Positions 55,267 through 64,000 of a DNA stretch of 64,000 nucleotides are shown in pieces. Origin of the DNA: Pedosphaera sp. (GTDB lineage: Bacteria > Verrucomicrobiota > Verrucomicrobiia > Limisphaerales > JADLHS01). The stretch is from the NCBI GenBank assembly GCA_009695195.1, contig SIBJ01000009.1, forward strand, positions 1-64,000, given 5' to 3'. Each line of letters opens with the position of its first letter. The stretch's first letter is position 1. The position numbers were made by a program, and so were the translations under genes. Below the pieces are notes generated by a model. That model was not told the origin of the DNA. It saw nothing but the letters and a program-made list of their open reading frames with translations, and searched no databases.

Positions 55267-57063
55267 TTGGCCGGATTCATCCCTGACAATTTGCGTGAGC
55301 AGATCCGTGCCGCCAGTGACATCGTGGATGTCATCGGCGGTTATGTTCCGTTGAAACGCGCCGGCGCGAACTTCACCGCGCTCTGCCCGTTTCACAAGGA
55401 GAAGACCCCGAGCTTCAACGTCAATCCGCAGAAACAAATCTTCCATTGCTTCGGTTGCCACAAAGGCGGCGACGTGTTCACGTTCGTGAAGGAGTACGAG
55501 AACATCGGCTTCATGGACGCGCTGCGGCGGCTGGCCGAGCGCGCGAAGATTCCGCTCGAATTCGACAATGCGCCCGGCGCGCAGGAGTCGCGACATCTCA
55601 AGGATCAACTCCTGCAAATCCACGAACAGATCACGCAGCGCTGGCAAAGTTGTCTGGCGAACGAAGCCGCCGGCCAGCTCGCGCGCGATTATCTCGCGAA
55701 GCGCGGGGTGTCGGCGGAGGCGGTGAAACTGTTCCGGCTCGGCGCCGCGCCGGACGCGTGGGATGACACGGTGAACTGGGCCAAGAGCAAAGGGTACGAC
55801 CCCGCGCTCGTTGAGAAGGCGGGACTGATTTTGAAAAAAGAAGGCGCGGAGAATCATTACGACCGCTTTCGCGGGCGTCTGATGTTTCCGATCTGCGACG
55901 AGCAGGGCCGGGTCGTTGGCTTCAGCGGACGCATCCTTTCCGGCGACGAGAAGACGGCGAAATATGTGAACTCGCCGGAGACGCCCATCTTCACGAAGAG
56001 CAAGGTCTTCTTCGGCCTAGACAAATCCAAGCGCGCGATCCTCGACGCGGGCTTTGCCATCGTGTGCGAGGGGCAACTTGATTTGATCGCGTGTTTCATG
56101 GCCGGCGTGCAGAATATCGTCGCGCCGCAGGGCACGGCGTTCACCGAGCAGCACGCGCGCATCATTAAACGTTACGTGGACGAAGTGGTTTTGTGTTTTG
56201 ACTCCGACAACGCCGGACAGAACGCGGCGGTGCGTTCGTTGGACAGCCTGCTCGCTTCGGGTCTGGCCGTGCGCGTGGCGGTGGTGCCCGCGCCGCACGA
56301 CCCGGACAGTTTCATCAAGGCGAACGGCGGCGAGGCTTTTCAAAAACTGATCGAAGGCGCGGAAGGTTTTTTTGACTACTACCTGAACCGCCTGTGTGCC
56401 ACCAACGACCTCGCGACCGACAAGGGGCGCACCGCCGTGCTACGCGCCATGGCCGAGGCCGTTCACAAAACCGGCAACACCGTGCTCGTGGACAAGCACG
56501 CGCAAAAAACGGCCCACCGTCTCGGCGTGACACCGGACGCGGTGCGCGCGGAATTCAAGAAACGCCCGCCGGTCCGGGCCGCGCTCGAACCTGCCGGTGA
56601 CGAAACGGACGAAACGTTTGAAGAAGCCGCGGAAGTCACCCGGCCTTCCGCGCAGGAATTCTGGCTGTTGAGATTGCTTTTCTCGAATGAAGACCTCGTC
56701 GCCTGGACGGCGATGCATCTCCAACCGGACTGGGTGCAACACGCGGCCGTGCGGGAGATTGTCAGCCGCCGTCTTGCAGCGCAGTCCGGCGAAACGTGGA
56801 CGAACCTGGCCGCGTTCCTCGACGAGTGCGGGTCGGCGGAAATGCAGAACCTCATCACCGAAGTTGTGGCGGAAGACCGGTCGCTGCCCAATCCTGAACA
56901 GCAACTCGCGGACGTGGTGCTGCGTCTGCGCAATCTGCATCTTGATCGGCAAATTGCCGCGCTCACACATCAAATCAGCCAACCGGAAACCGGCGATGCG
57001 CAAAGGATGGAGTTCCTCCGGCAACAACAGGAATTGCGTCAACTCAAGAAGCAACCGCTGTAG
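55267..57063 (+). CDS. dnaG: DNA primase
   Basis: Predicted 598-residue replication primase that makes RNA primers. The zinc-binding domain is CPFHKEKTPSF and HCFGCHKGGD (about 39-68). The TOPRIM core has FAIVCEGQLDLIACF, with Glu and Asp, and VVLCFDSDNAGQNAA. The C-terminal domain binds DnaB helicase. The only usable start in frame is TTG 55267; a stop lies four codons upstream. The stop codon is within a palindromic repeat. rpoD is not adjacent. Confidence 0.95.
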   Translation: MAGFIPDNLREQIRAASDIVDVIGGYVPLKRAGANFTALCPFHKEKTPSFNVNPQKQIFHCFGCHKGGDVFTFVKEYENIGFMDALRRLAERAKIPLEFDNAPGAQESRHLKDQLLQIHEQITQRWQSCLANEAAGQLARDYLAKRGVSAEAVKLFRLGAAPDAWDDTVNWAKSKGYDPALVEKAGLILKKEGAENHYDRFRGRLMFPICDEQGRVVGFSGRILSGDEKTAKYVNSPETPIFTKSKVFFGLDKSKRAILDAGFAIVCEGQLDLIACFMAGVQNIVAPQGTAFTEQHARIIKRYVDEVVLCFDSDNAGQNAAVRSLDSLLASGLAVRVAVVPAPHDPDSFIKANGGEAFQKLIEGAEGFFDYYLNRLCATNDLATDKGRTAVLRAMAEAVHKTGNTVLVDKHAQKTAHRLGVTPDAVRAEFKKRPPVRAALEPAGDETDETFEEAAEVTRPSAQEFWLLRLLFSNEDLVAWTAMHLQPDWVQHAAVREIVSRRLAAQSGETWTNLAAFLDECGSAEMQNLITEVVAEDRSLPNPEQQLADVVLRLRNLHLDRQIAALTHQISQPETGDAQRMEFLRQQQELRQLKKQPL

Positions 57064-57128
57064 CCGCTGACGTGAGGAGGCGGATCGGGCAACTTCGTGG
57101 AAATCCGCCTCCTCACGTCGGCGGCTAC
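57060..57128. repeat. GTAGCCGC palindromic repeat overlapping dnaG stop
   Basis: Arms at 57060-57085 and 57103-57128 are complementary with one or two mismatches. The TAG stop of dnaG (57061-57063) lies within GTAGCCGC. It is the same family as the segment translated in nuoL (33980-34047). Confidence 0.9.
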
Positions 57129-57135
57129 AAAGCGC

Positions 57136-57169
57136 AAAAACGGCGCAGGCTCTTGCAAACCTGCGCCGG
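57136..57169 (-). terminator. Terminator of the cytochrome gene
   Basis: CGGCGCAGG (57142-57150) pairs with CCTGCGCCG (57161-57169) around a 10-nt loop. On the minus strand TTTTTGCG follows, so it acts for the minus-strand gene; it may also stop dnaG readthrough. Confidence 0.8.
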
Positions 57170-57190
57170 ATGTTTTGCGAATCCAGAATT

Positions 57191-57628
57191 TTACTTCGCG
57201 CCATGGTCAATCCACGCGCGGATCAAACCGACCTGATCCTTGGTCAGCGGTGGAATCTTCGCCTTGTTGTCCTTCGGCGGCATCCAATTGTCCTCGTCAC
57301 CCAACTGCCCGACGTTATGGACGAGCACGCTGTCGGCACTCTTGCCGGCTTCGATCACCTTGCCGTTCTCGCTGCCCTTCAACGCGCCGGCCAGACTGTC
57401 GAGGCGAAGTTTGGCCTTGGGCTTCTCCGCGCCGTGACACTTGACGCACGACTTGTCGAGGATGGCTTTGATGTCGCCGGCGTAAGTCACGCCCTGCTTG
57501 TCGGCGGCGGGCGGGAGTTTGCTGGTATCCACTTTGGATGTTTTTTCCTCGGCTGGCGCGAGTGTGGCGAGCGCCAGCGTCGCAACGAGGACGGTCAGAA
57601 TTTTTGTTTTCACGAATAGTTTACGCAT
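57191..57628 (-). CDS. One-haem planctomycete-type cytochrome c protein
   Basis: Predicted 145-residue exported protein. The signal peptide (LTVLVATLALATLAPA) is followed by the cytochrome domain with CVKCH (about residue 62). The downstream NWMPPKDNKAKIPPLTKDQV provides the likely methionine ligand, and IRAWIDHGAK ends the domain. Such domains usually lead larger DUF1549-type proteins; here it stands alone. An electron-carrier role is inferred. Confidence 0.88.
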   Translation of the reverse strand: MRKLFVKTKILTVLVATLALATLAPAEEKTSKVDTSKLPPAADKQGVTYAGDIKAILDKSCVKCHGAEKPKAKLRLDSLAGALKGSENGKVIEAGKSADSVLVHNVGQLGDEDNWMPPKDNKAKIPPLTKDQVGLIRAWIDHGAK

Positions 57629-57699
57629 AAATGTTGTTTTGCTTCGCGGCATTTGAATCAAAGACGTTCGCGCTGTCAAAAAGATTCAATCACGGTCGT

Positions 57700-58239
57700 T
57701 CAATCCGAACCTTTTTTGGCAGGCGGAGCCAGGAACGTTTCTTGAACTAAGCTCTCCACGGAATTCATGGCGACTTGCAGTTCAGCACGCTTTCGATTCA
57801 CCGCGGAATCAGTTGCGGCATCCACCGAGAGCGCCAGCGCGTCCGCGCACCGCTCCTTCAACGGCAGACCCTCGTTACCTTCTCCCAACTGGACGATCAG
57901 TTCGTTGACGCGTTTGATCCGCTTCAATGCCTCCGCAATTGTTTCTTTGGCCTGTTCCACCCCGAGCGCGCCGCGCCTGACTTCTTGCAGCAACCGGCAC
58001 TCAAACGTCCGGCAACACTCCGGCCGATGCGGATAAATGCCGCAACGTTTTCCCTTCAACGCCCGGCAAGGTTGCAACAACAGGGCTCCGTCATCTCCAT
58101 CAGCGTCCTCGATCTCCAGCCCCATGACTTCCAGCGCGGTTGCCTCGTCGTCGCCGGCCAGTTCCACGTCGGCAAACAAAGACCCGTCACAACAAAGTCC
58201 GCAGCGGGTGCAGAGCACATCCGTCAGGCTCGGGATCAT
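57700..58239 (-). CDS. YkgJ-family cysteine-cluster protein
   Basis: Predicted 179-residue protein. CTRCGLCCDG near the N-terminus, PCRALKGKRCGIYPHRPECC and the later CRTFECRL give the eight-cysteine pattern of the YkgJ/UPF0153 family, thought to bind zinc or an iron-sulfur cluster. ATG 58239 is chosen; an earlier in-frame start overlaps the methyltransferase gene. Same strand as the methyltransferase, 32 bp downstream of it. Confidence 0.85.
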   Translation of the reverse strand: MIPSLTDVLCTRCGLCCDGSLFADVELAGDDEATALEVMGLEIEDADGDDGALLLQPCRALKGKRCGIYPHRPECCRTFECRLLQEVRRGALGVEQAKETIAEALKRIKRVNELIVQLGEGNEGLPLKERCADALALSVDAATDSAVNRKRAELQVAMNSVESLVQETFLAPPAKKGSD

Positions 58240-58271
58240 TTCGTGAGAATTGTTTTGTTTCAGGACGAGGC

Positions 58272-58892
58272 TCAACCGTCGAGTTTCTCCCACTCCTGCC
58301 AGTGTTCGAGACCTTGATAAACGGGCACCGTCGGCGCCAGCACCGGCTCTGTGTGCCGCAGCGTGAACAACCGTCCGAGCAAATGTTCCGCGGTCTCATC
58401 CGTCAACGGGAACGGCGGCGGCTCCGGTTCCCGTCCGTACAGGAAAAGTCCGACCAGTTTCCCACCGGGCAACAAGAGGTCCGCAATCCGCGCCGCGTAA
58501 TCCGGCCAACGCGCCGGCGGCAATGAGCAAAGAAAGCCGCGCTCGTAGATCATGCCATAGCGTTGCGCGCCGAAGTCATGCTTGAAGAAATTTCCCTGGA
58601 CGATTTTGTCTCCGAGCGGGCCGAGCACTGCCCGCGCGTGGGCCACCGCCGGCCCGGAAAAATCAATCGCCGTCACGTCATGGCCCGCCTCGTGAAACGC
58701 CCGGACTTCGTAGCCCGTGCCGCAACCCGGAATGAGCACGCGCGCCGGAGAAGCCGAGGAGCGCGTCAGGAAGGACACCAGATTCGGGGGAATGCCGCCG
58801 AGATCCCACGGCAACGTTCCGTCCTCCCAACGCTTCACCCAGAACTGCGTCCGCGAACTGTCCGGCACGTCTGGTGGAATGGGGTCGCTCAT
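58272..58892 (-). CDS. SAM-dependent methyltransferase (TPMT family)
   Basis: Predicted 206-residue enzyme. FWVKRWEDGTLPWDLGG opens the thiopurine-methyltransferase fold. The SAM-binding motif is VLIPGCGTGYEVRAFHEAGH (about 50-69), followed by VTAIDFSG, and YERGFLCSLPPARW is a family signature. The family methylates sulfur, selenium or tellurium compounds, but the substrate is not predictable here. ATG 58892 is preferred over 58910. Confidence 0.9.
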   Translation of the reverse strand: MSDPIPPDVPDSSRTQFWVKRWEDGTLPWDLGGIPPNLVSFLTRSSASPARVLIPGCGTGYEVRAFHEAGHDVTAIDFSGPAVAHARAVLGPLGDKIVQGNFFKHDFGAQRYGMIYERGFLCSLPPARWPDYAARIADLLLPGGKLVGLFLYGREPEPPPFPLTDETAEHLLGRLFTLRHTEPVLAPTVPVYQGLEHWQEWEKLDG

Positions 58893-58937
58893 TTTACAGA
58901 CTCCGTTCAAACGCCGAGCACGGTCGCGGTTCGGCTT

Positions 58938-59633
58938 TCACTTGGGCTCCAAGTGGTAGGTTACTTTGCCTTTCTCGCCGATGGTGAGGTGGCCGGCCTG
59001 ACTGAGGTTTTCGATGAGGTCCAAAGCCTGCCCGTCGGTGATTTTATGGCCGAGGTGCGCGACAAAAAAGCTGGCCAGCTTGTCCTTGTTCTTCGGACGG
59101 GTGGCGGAGGGTTTGCGCAGGTGCGCCAGCACCTGGGTCTCCCGTTGGTCCAAACTTGCAGGCGGGGCTTTGGGCTTTATTGGCGACTTCGGTTTTGGCG
59201 TAGCAGCGATCGGGATTGGAGCCGGCAGCTTGGCCGGCCCTGAGAAAGTCAGCGAGGTGAAATCGTCGTGCCGGTGGGCGCGGATATGCTTGCTCCGGAG
59301 GTGTTCGATGAGCGGGTCGTAACCCGTGTCCTTCGACACGATGTGAAAGAAGCCGGTCGGATCGGCGGCCACAGCGCGACCGACGTAGTACGCGAGCGTG
59401 AAGTCGAGGGCGTTCTTGCCGGAGGAACTCAGGCGCACCAACTGCACCGAAGCGGCGTGCTCCAGCAGCTTCTCAACCAGGGACACATCGAGCTTCGTCT
59501 GCCTCGCGCCCAGCAGTAACGTGAAGCTGACGGTTTTGTTACCGATGACCGCGTGGTTGATCTCGTGGACATTTTCGAAATCAACCAAGACGTGATTTAC
59601 CGGCGGTGGGAGATCGGCGGTAACGTCCGGCAT
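58938..59633 (-). CDS. PIN-like domain protein with C-terminal winged helix
   Basis: Predicted 231-residue protein. HVLVDFENVHEI carries the first acidic site, and IVSKDTGYDPLIEHLRS another, as in PIN-like/NYN nucleases. A Pro/Lys linker (about 140-160) leads to a C-terminal helical part (DGQALDLIENLSQAGHLTIG) that resembles a winged helix. RNA-related nuclease activity is inferred. ATG 59633 is chosen; the longer open frame upstream is antisense-like and unconserved. Confidence 0.78.
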   Translation of the reverse strand: MPDVTADLPPPVNHVLVDFENVHEINHAVIGNKTVSFTLLLGARQTKLDVSLVEKLLEHAASVQLVRLSSSGKNALDFTLAYYVGRAVAADPTGFFHIVSKDTGYDPLIEHLRSKHIRAHRHDDFTSLTFSGPAKLPAPIPIAATPKPKSPIKPKAPPASLDQRETQVLAHLRKPSATRPKNKDKLASFFVAHLGHKITDGQALDLIENLSQAGHLTIGEKGKVTYHLEPK

Positions 59634-59671
59634 AATAGTTTTTTTCGCGCGCGGGATTGAGGAGCGGGGGC

Positions 59672-60826
59672 TTACTTCGCGGCGGATTTTATTTTCTCCC
59701 ACGCGCCGGTCTTCGCCGATTTCAACACCGCATCGCAGACGAATTGCGTTTCGAGCGCGTCGCGGAAGGTCGGGCCGGCGGGTTTGCCGCTCGCGAGGCC
59801 AGCGAGGAAATCGGCGACTTGGTGGATGAAGCTGTGCTCGTATCCGATCTGGAGGCCGGGCACCCACCACTTGTCCATGTAAGGATGTTCGCCGCCGTGA
59901 TCGGTGACGTGGATGGAACGCCAGCCGCGCAGTTTGCCCTCGTCCTTGTGGTCGAAGTATTGGAGGCGATGGAGATCGTGCAAATCCCACGCGATGCTCG
60001 CGTGCTCGCCGTTGATCTCGAAGGTGTAAAGCGCCTTGTGCCCGCGCGCGTAACGCGTGCTCTCGAACGTGGCGAGCGAGCCGTTCTTGAATCTCGCGAG
60101 AAACGCGCAGGCGTCGTCAATGCCGACCTTCTCCACTTTGCCGGAGAGCGTGTGCTTGCGCTGTTTGATGAAGGTTTCGGTCATCGCGGTGACGCTCGCG
60201 AAGCCGCCGTTGAGCCAGATAGCGGTGTCAATGCAATGCGCGAGCAGATCGCCGGTGACGCCGCTGCCGGCGGCCTTCGCGTCGAGCCGCCAGAGTCCCG
60301 CGCCGCCTTGGGGCAACTCGGGGCTGATCGTCCAGTCCTGGAGAAATTTTGCGCGGTAATGGAAAATTTGTCCGAGCCGGCCTTCTTCAATCAACTGTTT
60401 CGCCATCGTGACCGCGGGGACGCGCCGGTAATTGTACCAAACCATGTTCGGCACTTTGGCTTTCTCGACGGCCTTCACCATGTCCACGCCTTCCGGTCCG
60501 TCCATCGAGAGCGGCTTCTCGCAGAGAATCATCTTCCCCGCCTTGGCCGCGGCGATGGCGATTTCGGCGTGGGAATTATTCGGCGTGCAAATATCAATCG
60601 CGTCAATGTCGTCGCGTTCGAGCAGTCGCCGCCAATCCGTCTCGACGGATTCGTAGCCCCACTTCTTCGCGAAGGCGATGGCGTTGGCCTCGTTGCGGGC
60701 GCAAATGGCTTTGAGGACGGGTTGGTATTCGAGGTCGAAGAAGTTGCTGACCTTGCGATAGGCGTTGGAGTGCGCCCGGCCCATGAAGCCGTAGCCAATG
60801 AGTCCGATGCGGAGTTTTTTTGCCAT
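59672..60826 (-). CDS. Gfo/Idh/MocA-family oxidoreductase
   Basis: Predicted 384-residue NAD(P)-dependent sugar or inositol dehydrogenase. The Rossmann motif is [20 protein letters not shown] (residues 7-26) and CEKPLSM contains the conserved Glu-Lys-Pro. [20 protein letters not shown] contains the likely catalytic His. It precedes a TIM-barrel isomerase 36 bp downstream-of-start spacing on the same strand, a common partnership for sugar or inositol use. Substrate not determined. Confidence 0.92.
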   Translation of the reverse strand: MAKKLRIGLIGYGFMGRAHSNAYRKVSNFFDLEYQPVLKAICARNEANAIAFAKKWGYESVETDWRRLLERDDIDAIDICTPNNSHAEIAIAAAKAGKMILCEKPLSMDGPEGVDMVKAVEKAKVPNMVWYNYRRVPAVTMAKQLIEEGRLGQIFHYRAKFLQDWTISPELPQGGAGLWRLDAKAAGSGVTGDLLAHCIDTAIWLNGGFASVTAMTETFIKQRKHTLSGKVEKVGIDDACAFLARFKNGSLATFESTRYARGHKALYTFEINGEHASIAWDLHDLHRLQYFDHKDEGKLRGWRSIHVTDHGGEHPYMDKWWVPGLQIGYEHSFIHQVADFLAGLASGKPAGPTFRDALETQFVCDAVLKSAKTGAWEKIKSAAK

Positions 60827-60862
60827 AGGTGATTTTGCTTTCAGGTGGAAATGAAAATGCGG

Positions 60863-61909
<1,047 letters not shown>

Positions 61910-61999
61910 AATTGGTTCCAGAAATGCGGTTGCAAATTAGCAGGAGAAGTTTTCCGCAGGCAACCTTGAAGTTCGCGCACTTCCGGAGCCGTGGCGTGG

Positions 62000-64000
62000 C
62001 TAAGGCGTCCGCAATTGATAGAACCGGCGCAGGTAATTTGACGCGGCGGGGTCAGTGAACTGATAATTGCCGGCCGAAACCAGGGTGGCCGCGCCGATGA
62101 CCGACCAGTTCGTCAGGTTCGTCGAGGCGTAAATGGTGCCTCCGCTGCCGCTGTAAGCATAGGCGAACTGAAACTTGCCATCGCTCAACCGCGTCAGATT
62201 TGAGAGCACCGTTGGAAATGGGCCGATGGGAGTGACGGCCGCCCAGGAATTACCGATACGCAGCTCGTCCCATTGCATCGCTGCGGGAACGCTCGTCGCC
62301 GTGTTCTGCCTGATGTTGAAGCGATCAATCGTGAAGCCGTCCGTTCCCGTGTTGGTGGAAATCGAGCCGCCCGGCGCGGTACCGAGACCGAAGGTTGCAG
62401 CGCTCGGATTGATCCAAAGCGCGACGGTATTGGGCGACGCGTCGAAATCGTATTTGCCGACGAGAAACATGATATCGCCCGCGTGATACTCCGTGGAATC
62501 GAAGGCAGCCGTGACTCCCGTCCCGCCTTTTTGGACGCCGAGGACGTAACCCGATGGCGAGTTGGATTTCACCAGCACGGCCATCCGAAAACTGTTGGTG
62601 TCATTCGCCGTCAACGCGCCAGCTTGCGAAGCTGTGCCCAGCCAAGTGCCCAGGCCAAGATTGTTGATGCGGAACAATGCCGAAAAATAAAGCTGCCCGT
62701 TGGTGAAGCCCGTTCCGAAGGATCGCCGGACGCCGAGCCCGACGCCGCCGTTGGTCACGCTGTTACTGATGGGAGTCGCGAGGCCCGGATACGAAAGGTT
62801 GCCCGCGGTCACGTTGAGGTCGTTGGTGCCGGTGCCACCGAAGGTCCAGTTCGCCGGCGTGTTCGAACTGACCGGGCTGCCGACGTTTGGATAATCGAAC
62901 GGCTCATAGAGGAACACCTGATTGGGAATCACGGTCAAGGTCGTCACCGCGCTCGTCACGCTGCCGGAAGTGTTCGTGACCACGACCGTGTAACTGCCGG
63001 CGTCGTTCGTCTGCACATTCGCTCGTGTGTAGCTGTTGGTGGTCGCGCCGGCGATCGTTGTGTCGTTGAAGCGCCAGCGGTAACTGAGCGGAGCAGCGCC
63101 CGTCGCCGTGACGTTGAACGTCGCATCCGTTCCCGCAAAATTGGTCCGGCTGGCGGGTGGACTGGAGATTCCGGGCGCGTTGGTCGAGAACGGAAAACCC
63201 ACGAACGGCGCGCCGTCGGCGAATTTGAAAAGTGCGGCGTCGCCGCCGTTCAAGTTGAGCGTTAGCTGGCGCTTCGAGTTCACGACGGGCAGGGGAACGT
63301 TCGTCAACTGGCCGCTCACCGGATCGAGCATGTCTATCGAAGGAAACGCGTCGAGGAAGTTGAGTTTGATTTCCTGGAGACATTCCGCTGGCGTGCCGTT
63401 GCTGGCGCAGAGCGCGTTCACCACCATCAGGTAAACTTCGTTGGTGGCGGCGCCGTCAAAACTTTCGTCGAGTGGCTTGAACCAGGAAATGATCACGTCG
63501 CCGTTCGTCCCGCCGTTTTTCAAACCGGCCTTGTTCGTCACGCTCCAGCCGTTGAGATAGGGATCGTTGCGCTGGAAAATCCAGTCGGTGTAATCGTTCG
63601 GCGCGTCGTCGTCACCGTTGAAGCCGATGGGAATGGGATTGATGTTGCCGGTGAAATCACGTCCGCGCAGGAACATGATGCTCGTGGTGTAGGTCGGGCT
63701 GGCTTCGGCAATGGGTTTGAGCCGGACGAGCGCCTTGCCGAGATTGCGCGCGCGCTTCGCGCAATCCGCCTTCTCAGTGTAGAGCGCGTTGGGAGAGTTG
63801 TCGCCGCCCGCGCCGTTGTTGAAGAGCGACGACGCGCCGGTGTTATAGGTGAAATCAATCAGTGCCTTCACGTTGAACGCCATCGCGCCGAAATGCAGCA
63901 GGCGCAGCTCCGACGCCGAGGGATCGCGCACGCCTTCGCTGACCGAGTGATAGGTTTGCACGTAGCAGGCGAGGGGAATGTTCGCGCCGCGCGCGAATTC
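62000..64000 (-). CDS. Large secreted protein, 3' part (5' end beyond window)
   Basis: At least 666 codons are open to the window edge. The visible N-terminal part (IPLACYVQTYHSV; MAFNVKALIDFTYNTGAS; YTTSIMFLRGRDF) looks like the end of a glycosidase-like catalytic domain. Then comes an Ig-like domain (PLSYRWRFNDTTIAGATTNS; NDAGSYTVVVTNTSGSVTSA), a lectin-like beta-sandwich (VFLYEPFDYPNVGSPV; YFSALFRINNLGLGTW), and the conserved C-terminal domain (YASTNLTNWSVIG; NYLRRFYQLRTP). Probably a secreted polysaccharide-acting protein; the catalytic class cannot be told. Confidence 0.8.
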   Translation of the reverse strand, partial: EFARGANIPLACYVQTYHSVSEGVRDPSASELRLLHFGAMAFNVKALIDFTYNTGASSLFNNGAGGDNSPNALYTEKADCAKRARNLGKALVRLKPIAEASPTYTTSIMFLRGRDFTGNINPIPIGFNGDDDAPNDYTDWIFQRNDPYLNGWSVTNKAGLKNGGTNGDVIISWFKPLDESFDGAATNEVYLMVVNALCASNGTPAECLQEIKLNFLDAFPSIDMLDPVSGQLTNVPLPVVNSKRQLTLNLNGGDAALFKFADGAPFVGFPFSTNAPGISSPPASRTNFAGTDATFNVTATGAAPLSYRWRFNDTTIAGATTNSYTRANVQTNDAGSYTVVVTNTSGSVTSAVTTLTVIPNQVFLYEPFDYPNVGSPVSSNTPANWTFGGTGTNDLNVTAGNLSYPGLATPISNSVTNGGVGLGVRRSFGTGFTNGQLYFSALFRINNLGLGTWLGTASQAGALTANDTNSFRMAVLVKSNSPSGYVLGVQKGGTGVTAAFDSTEYHAGDIMFLVGKYDFDASPNTVALWINPSAATFGLGTAPGGSISTNTGTDGFTIDRFNIRQNTATSVPAAMQWDELRIGNSWAAVTPIGPFPTVLSNLTRLSDGKFQFAYAYSGSGGTIYASTNLTNWSVIGAATLVSAGNYQFTDPAASNYLRRFYQLRTP

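Overview
The window looks like a chromosomal segment of a Verrucomicrobiota bacterium, probably from the Pedosphaera/Limisphaera side of the phylum. It is GC-rich (roughly 60%). It carries DUF1549/DUF1553 and DUF1501 gene pairs, planctomycete-type cytochrome domains, secreted proteins with the short C-terminal domain common in this group, and a dense population of intergenic palindromic repeats. No rRNA, tRNA or CRISPR array was recognised.

Layout. 1-1.1 kb: a perfect 36-bp inverted repeat and a doubly frameshifted gene. 1.2-2.9 kb: a duplicated-domain ABC-2 permease. 2.9-4.1 kb: non-coding, with a cluster of DnaA-box-like sites followed by a likely promoter, about 880 nt densely packed with hairpins, and a strong terminator (a candidate large structured RNA). 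4.1-6.5 kb: cysK and rho. 6.7-8.8 kb: lipoprotein, WYL regulator, VanX-like peptidase. 8.9-12.4 kb: outer-membrane protein and Zn/Mn ABC transporter parts. 12.6-20.5 kb: ATP synthase operon atpBEFHAGDC, interrupted by an ORF6N gene (A/G) and a NYN-domain gene (G/D). 20.7-28.6 kb, minus strand: metH, then a SAM-I riboswitch leading into a threonine-synthase-like gene, a CysO/MoaD-like sulfur carrier and a NIL-domain protein; a PIN toxin cassette is lodged inside this group. 28.8-40.4 kb: complex I genes nuoI-H-J-K-L-M-M-N, interrupted by an IS200-type transposase flanked by 88-bp repeats (K/L) and a HEAT-repeat gene (M/M). 40.5-64 kb: DUF1549/DUF1553 and DUF1501 genes, a D-cysteine desulfhydrase relative, a frameshifted giant secreted metalloprotease, DUF362 and TPR proteins, CvpA, dnaG, a one-haem cytochrome, a YkgJ protein, a methyltransferase, a PIN-like protein, a Gfo/Idh oxidoreductase with a TIM-barrel isomerase, and the 3' part of a large secreted protein.

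How the parts work together. The ATP synthase and the complex I membrane arm are the energy core; nuoA-G must lie elsewhere. The minus-strand cluster is the most interesting metabolic unit: a SAM-responsive switch controls a PLP enzyme that acts on O-phosphohomoserine, together with a C-terminal Gly-Gly sulfur carrier and a NIL protein, directly downstream of methionine synthase. This suggests homocysteine or methionine synthesis from O-phosphohomoserine and a protein thiocarboxylate, rather than simple threonine synthesis.

A second theme is repeat invasion. At least eight palindromic or tandem repeat families sit between genes, and several copies are read in frame inside metH, nuoL, nuoM and the znuA signal peptide. 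The two respiratory operons have taken up extra genes at four junctions, yet the core genes remain open.
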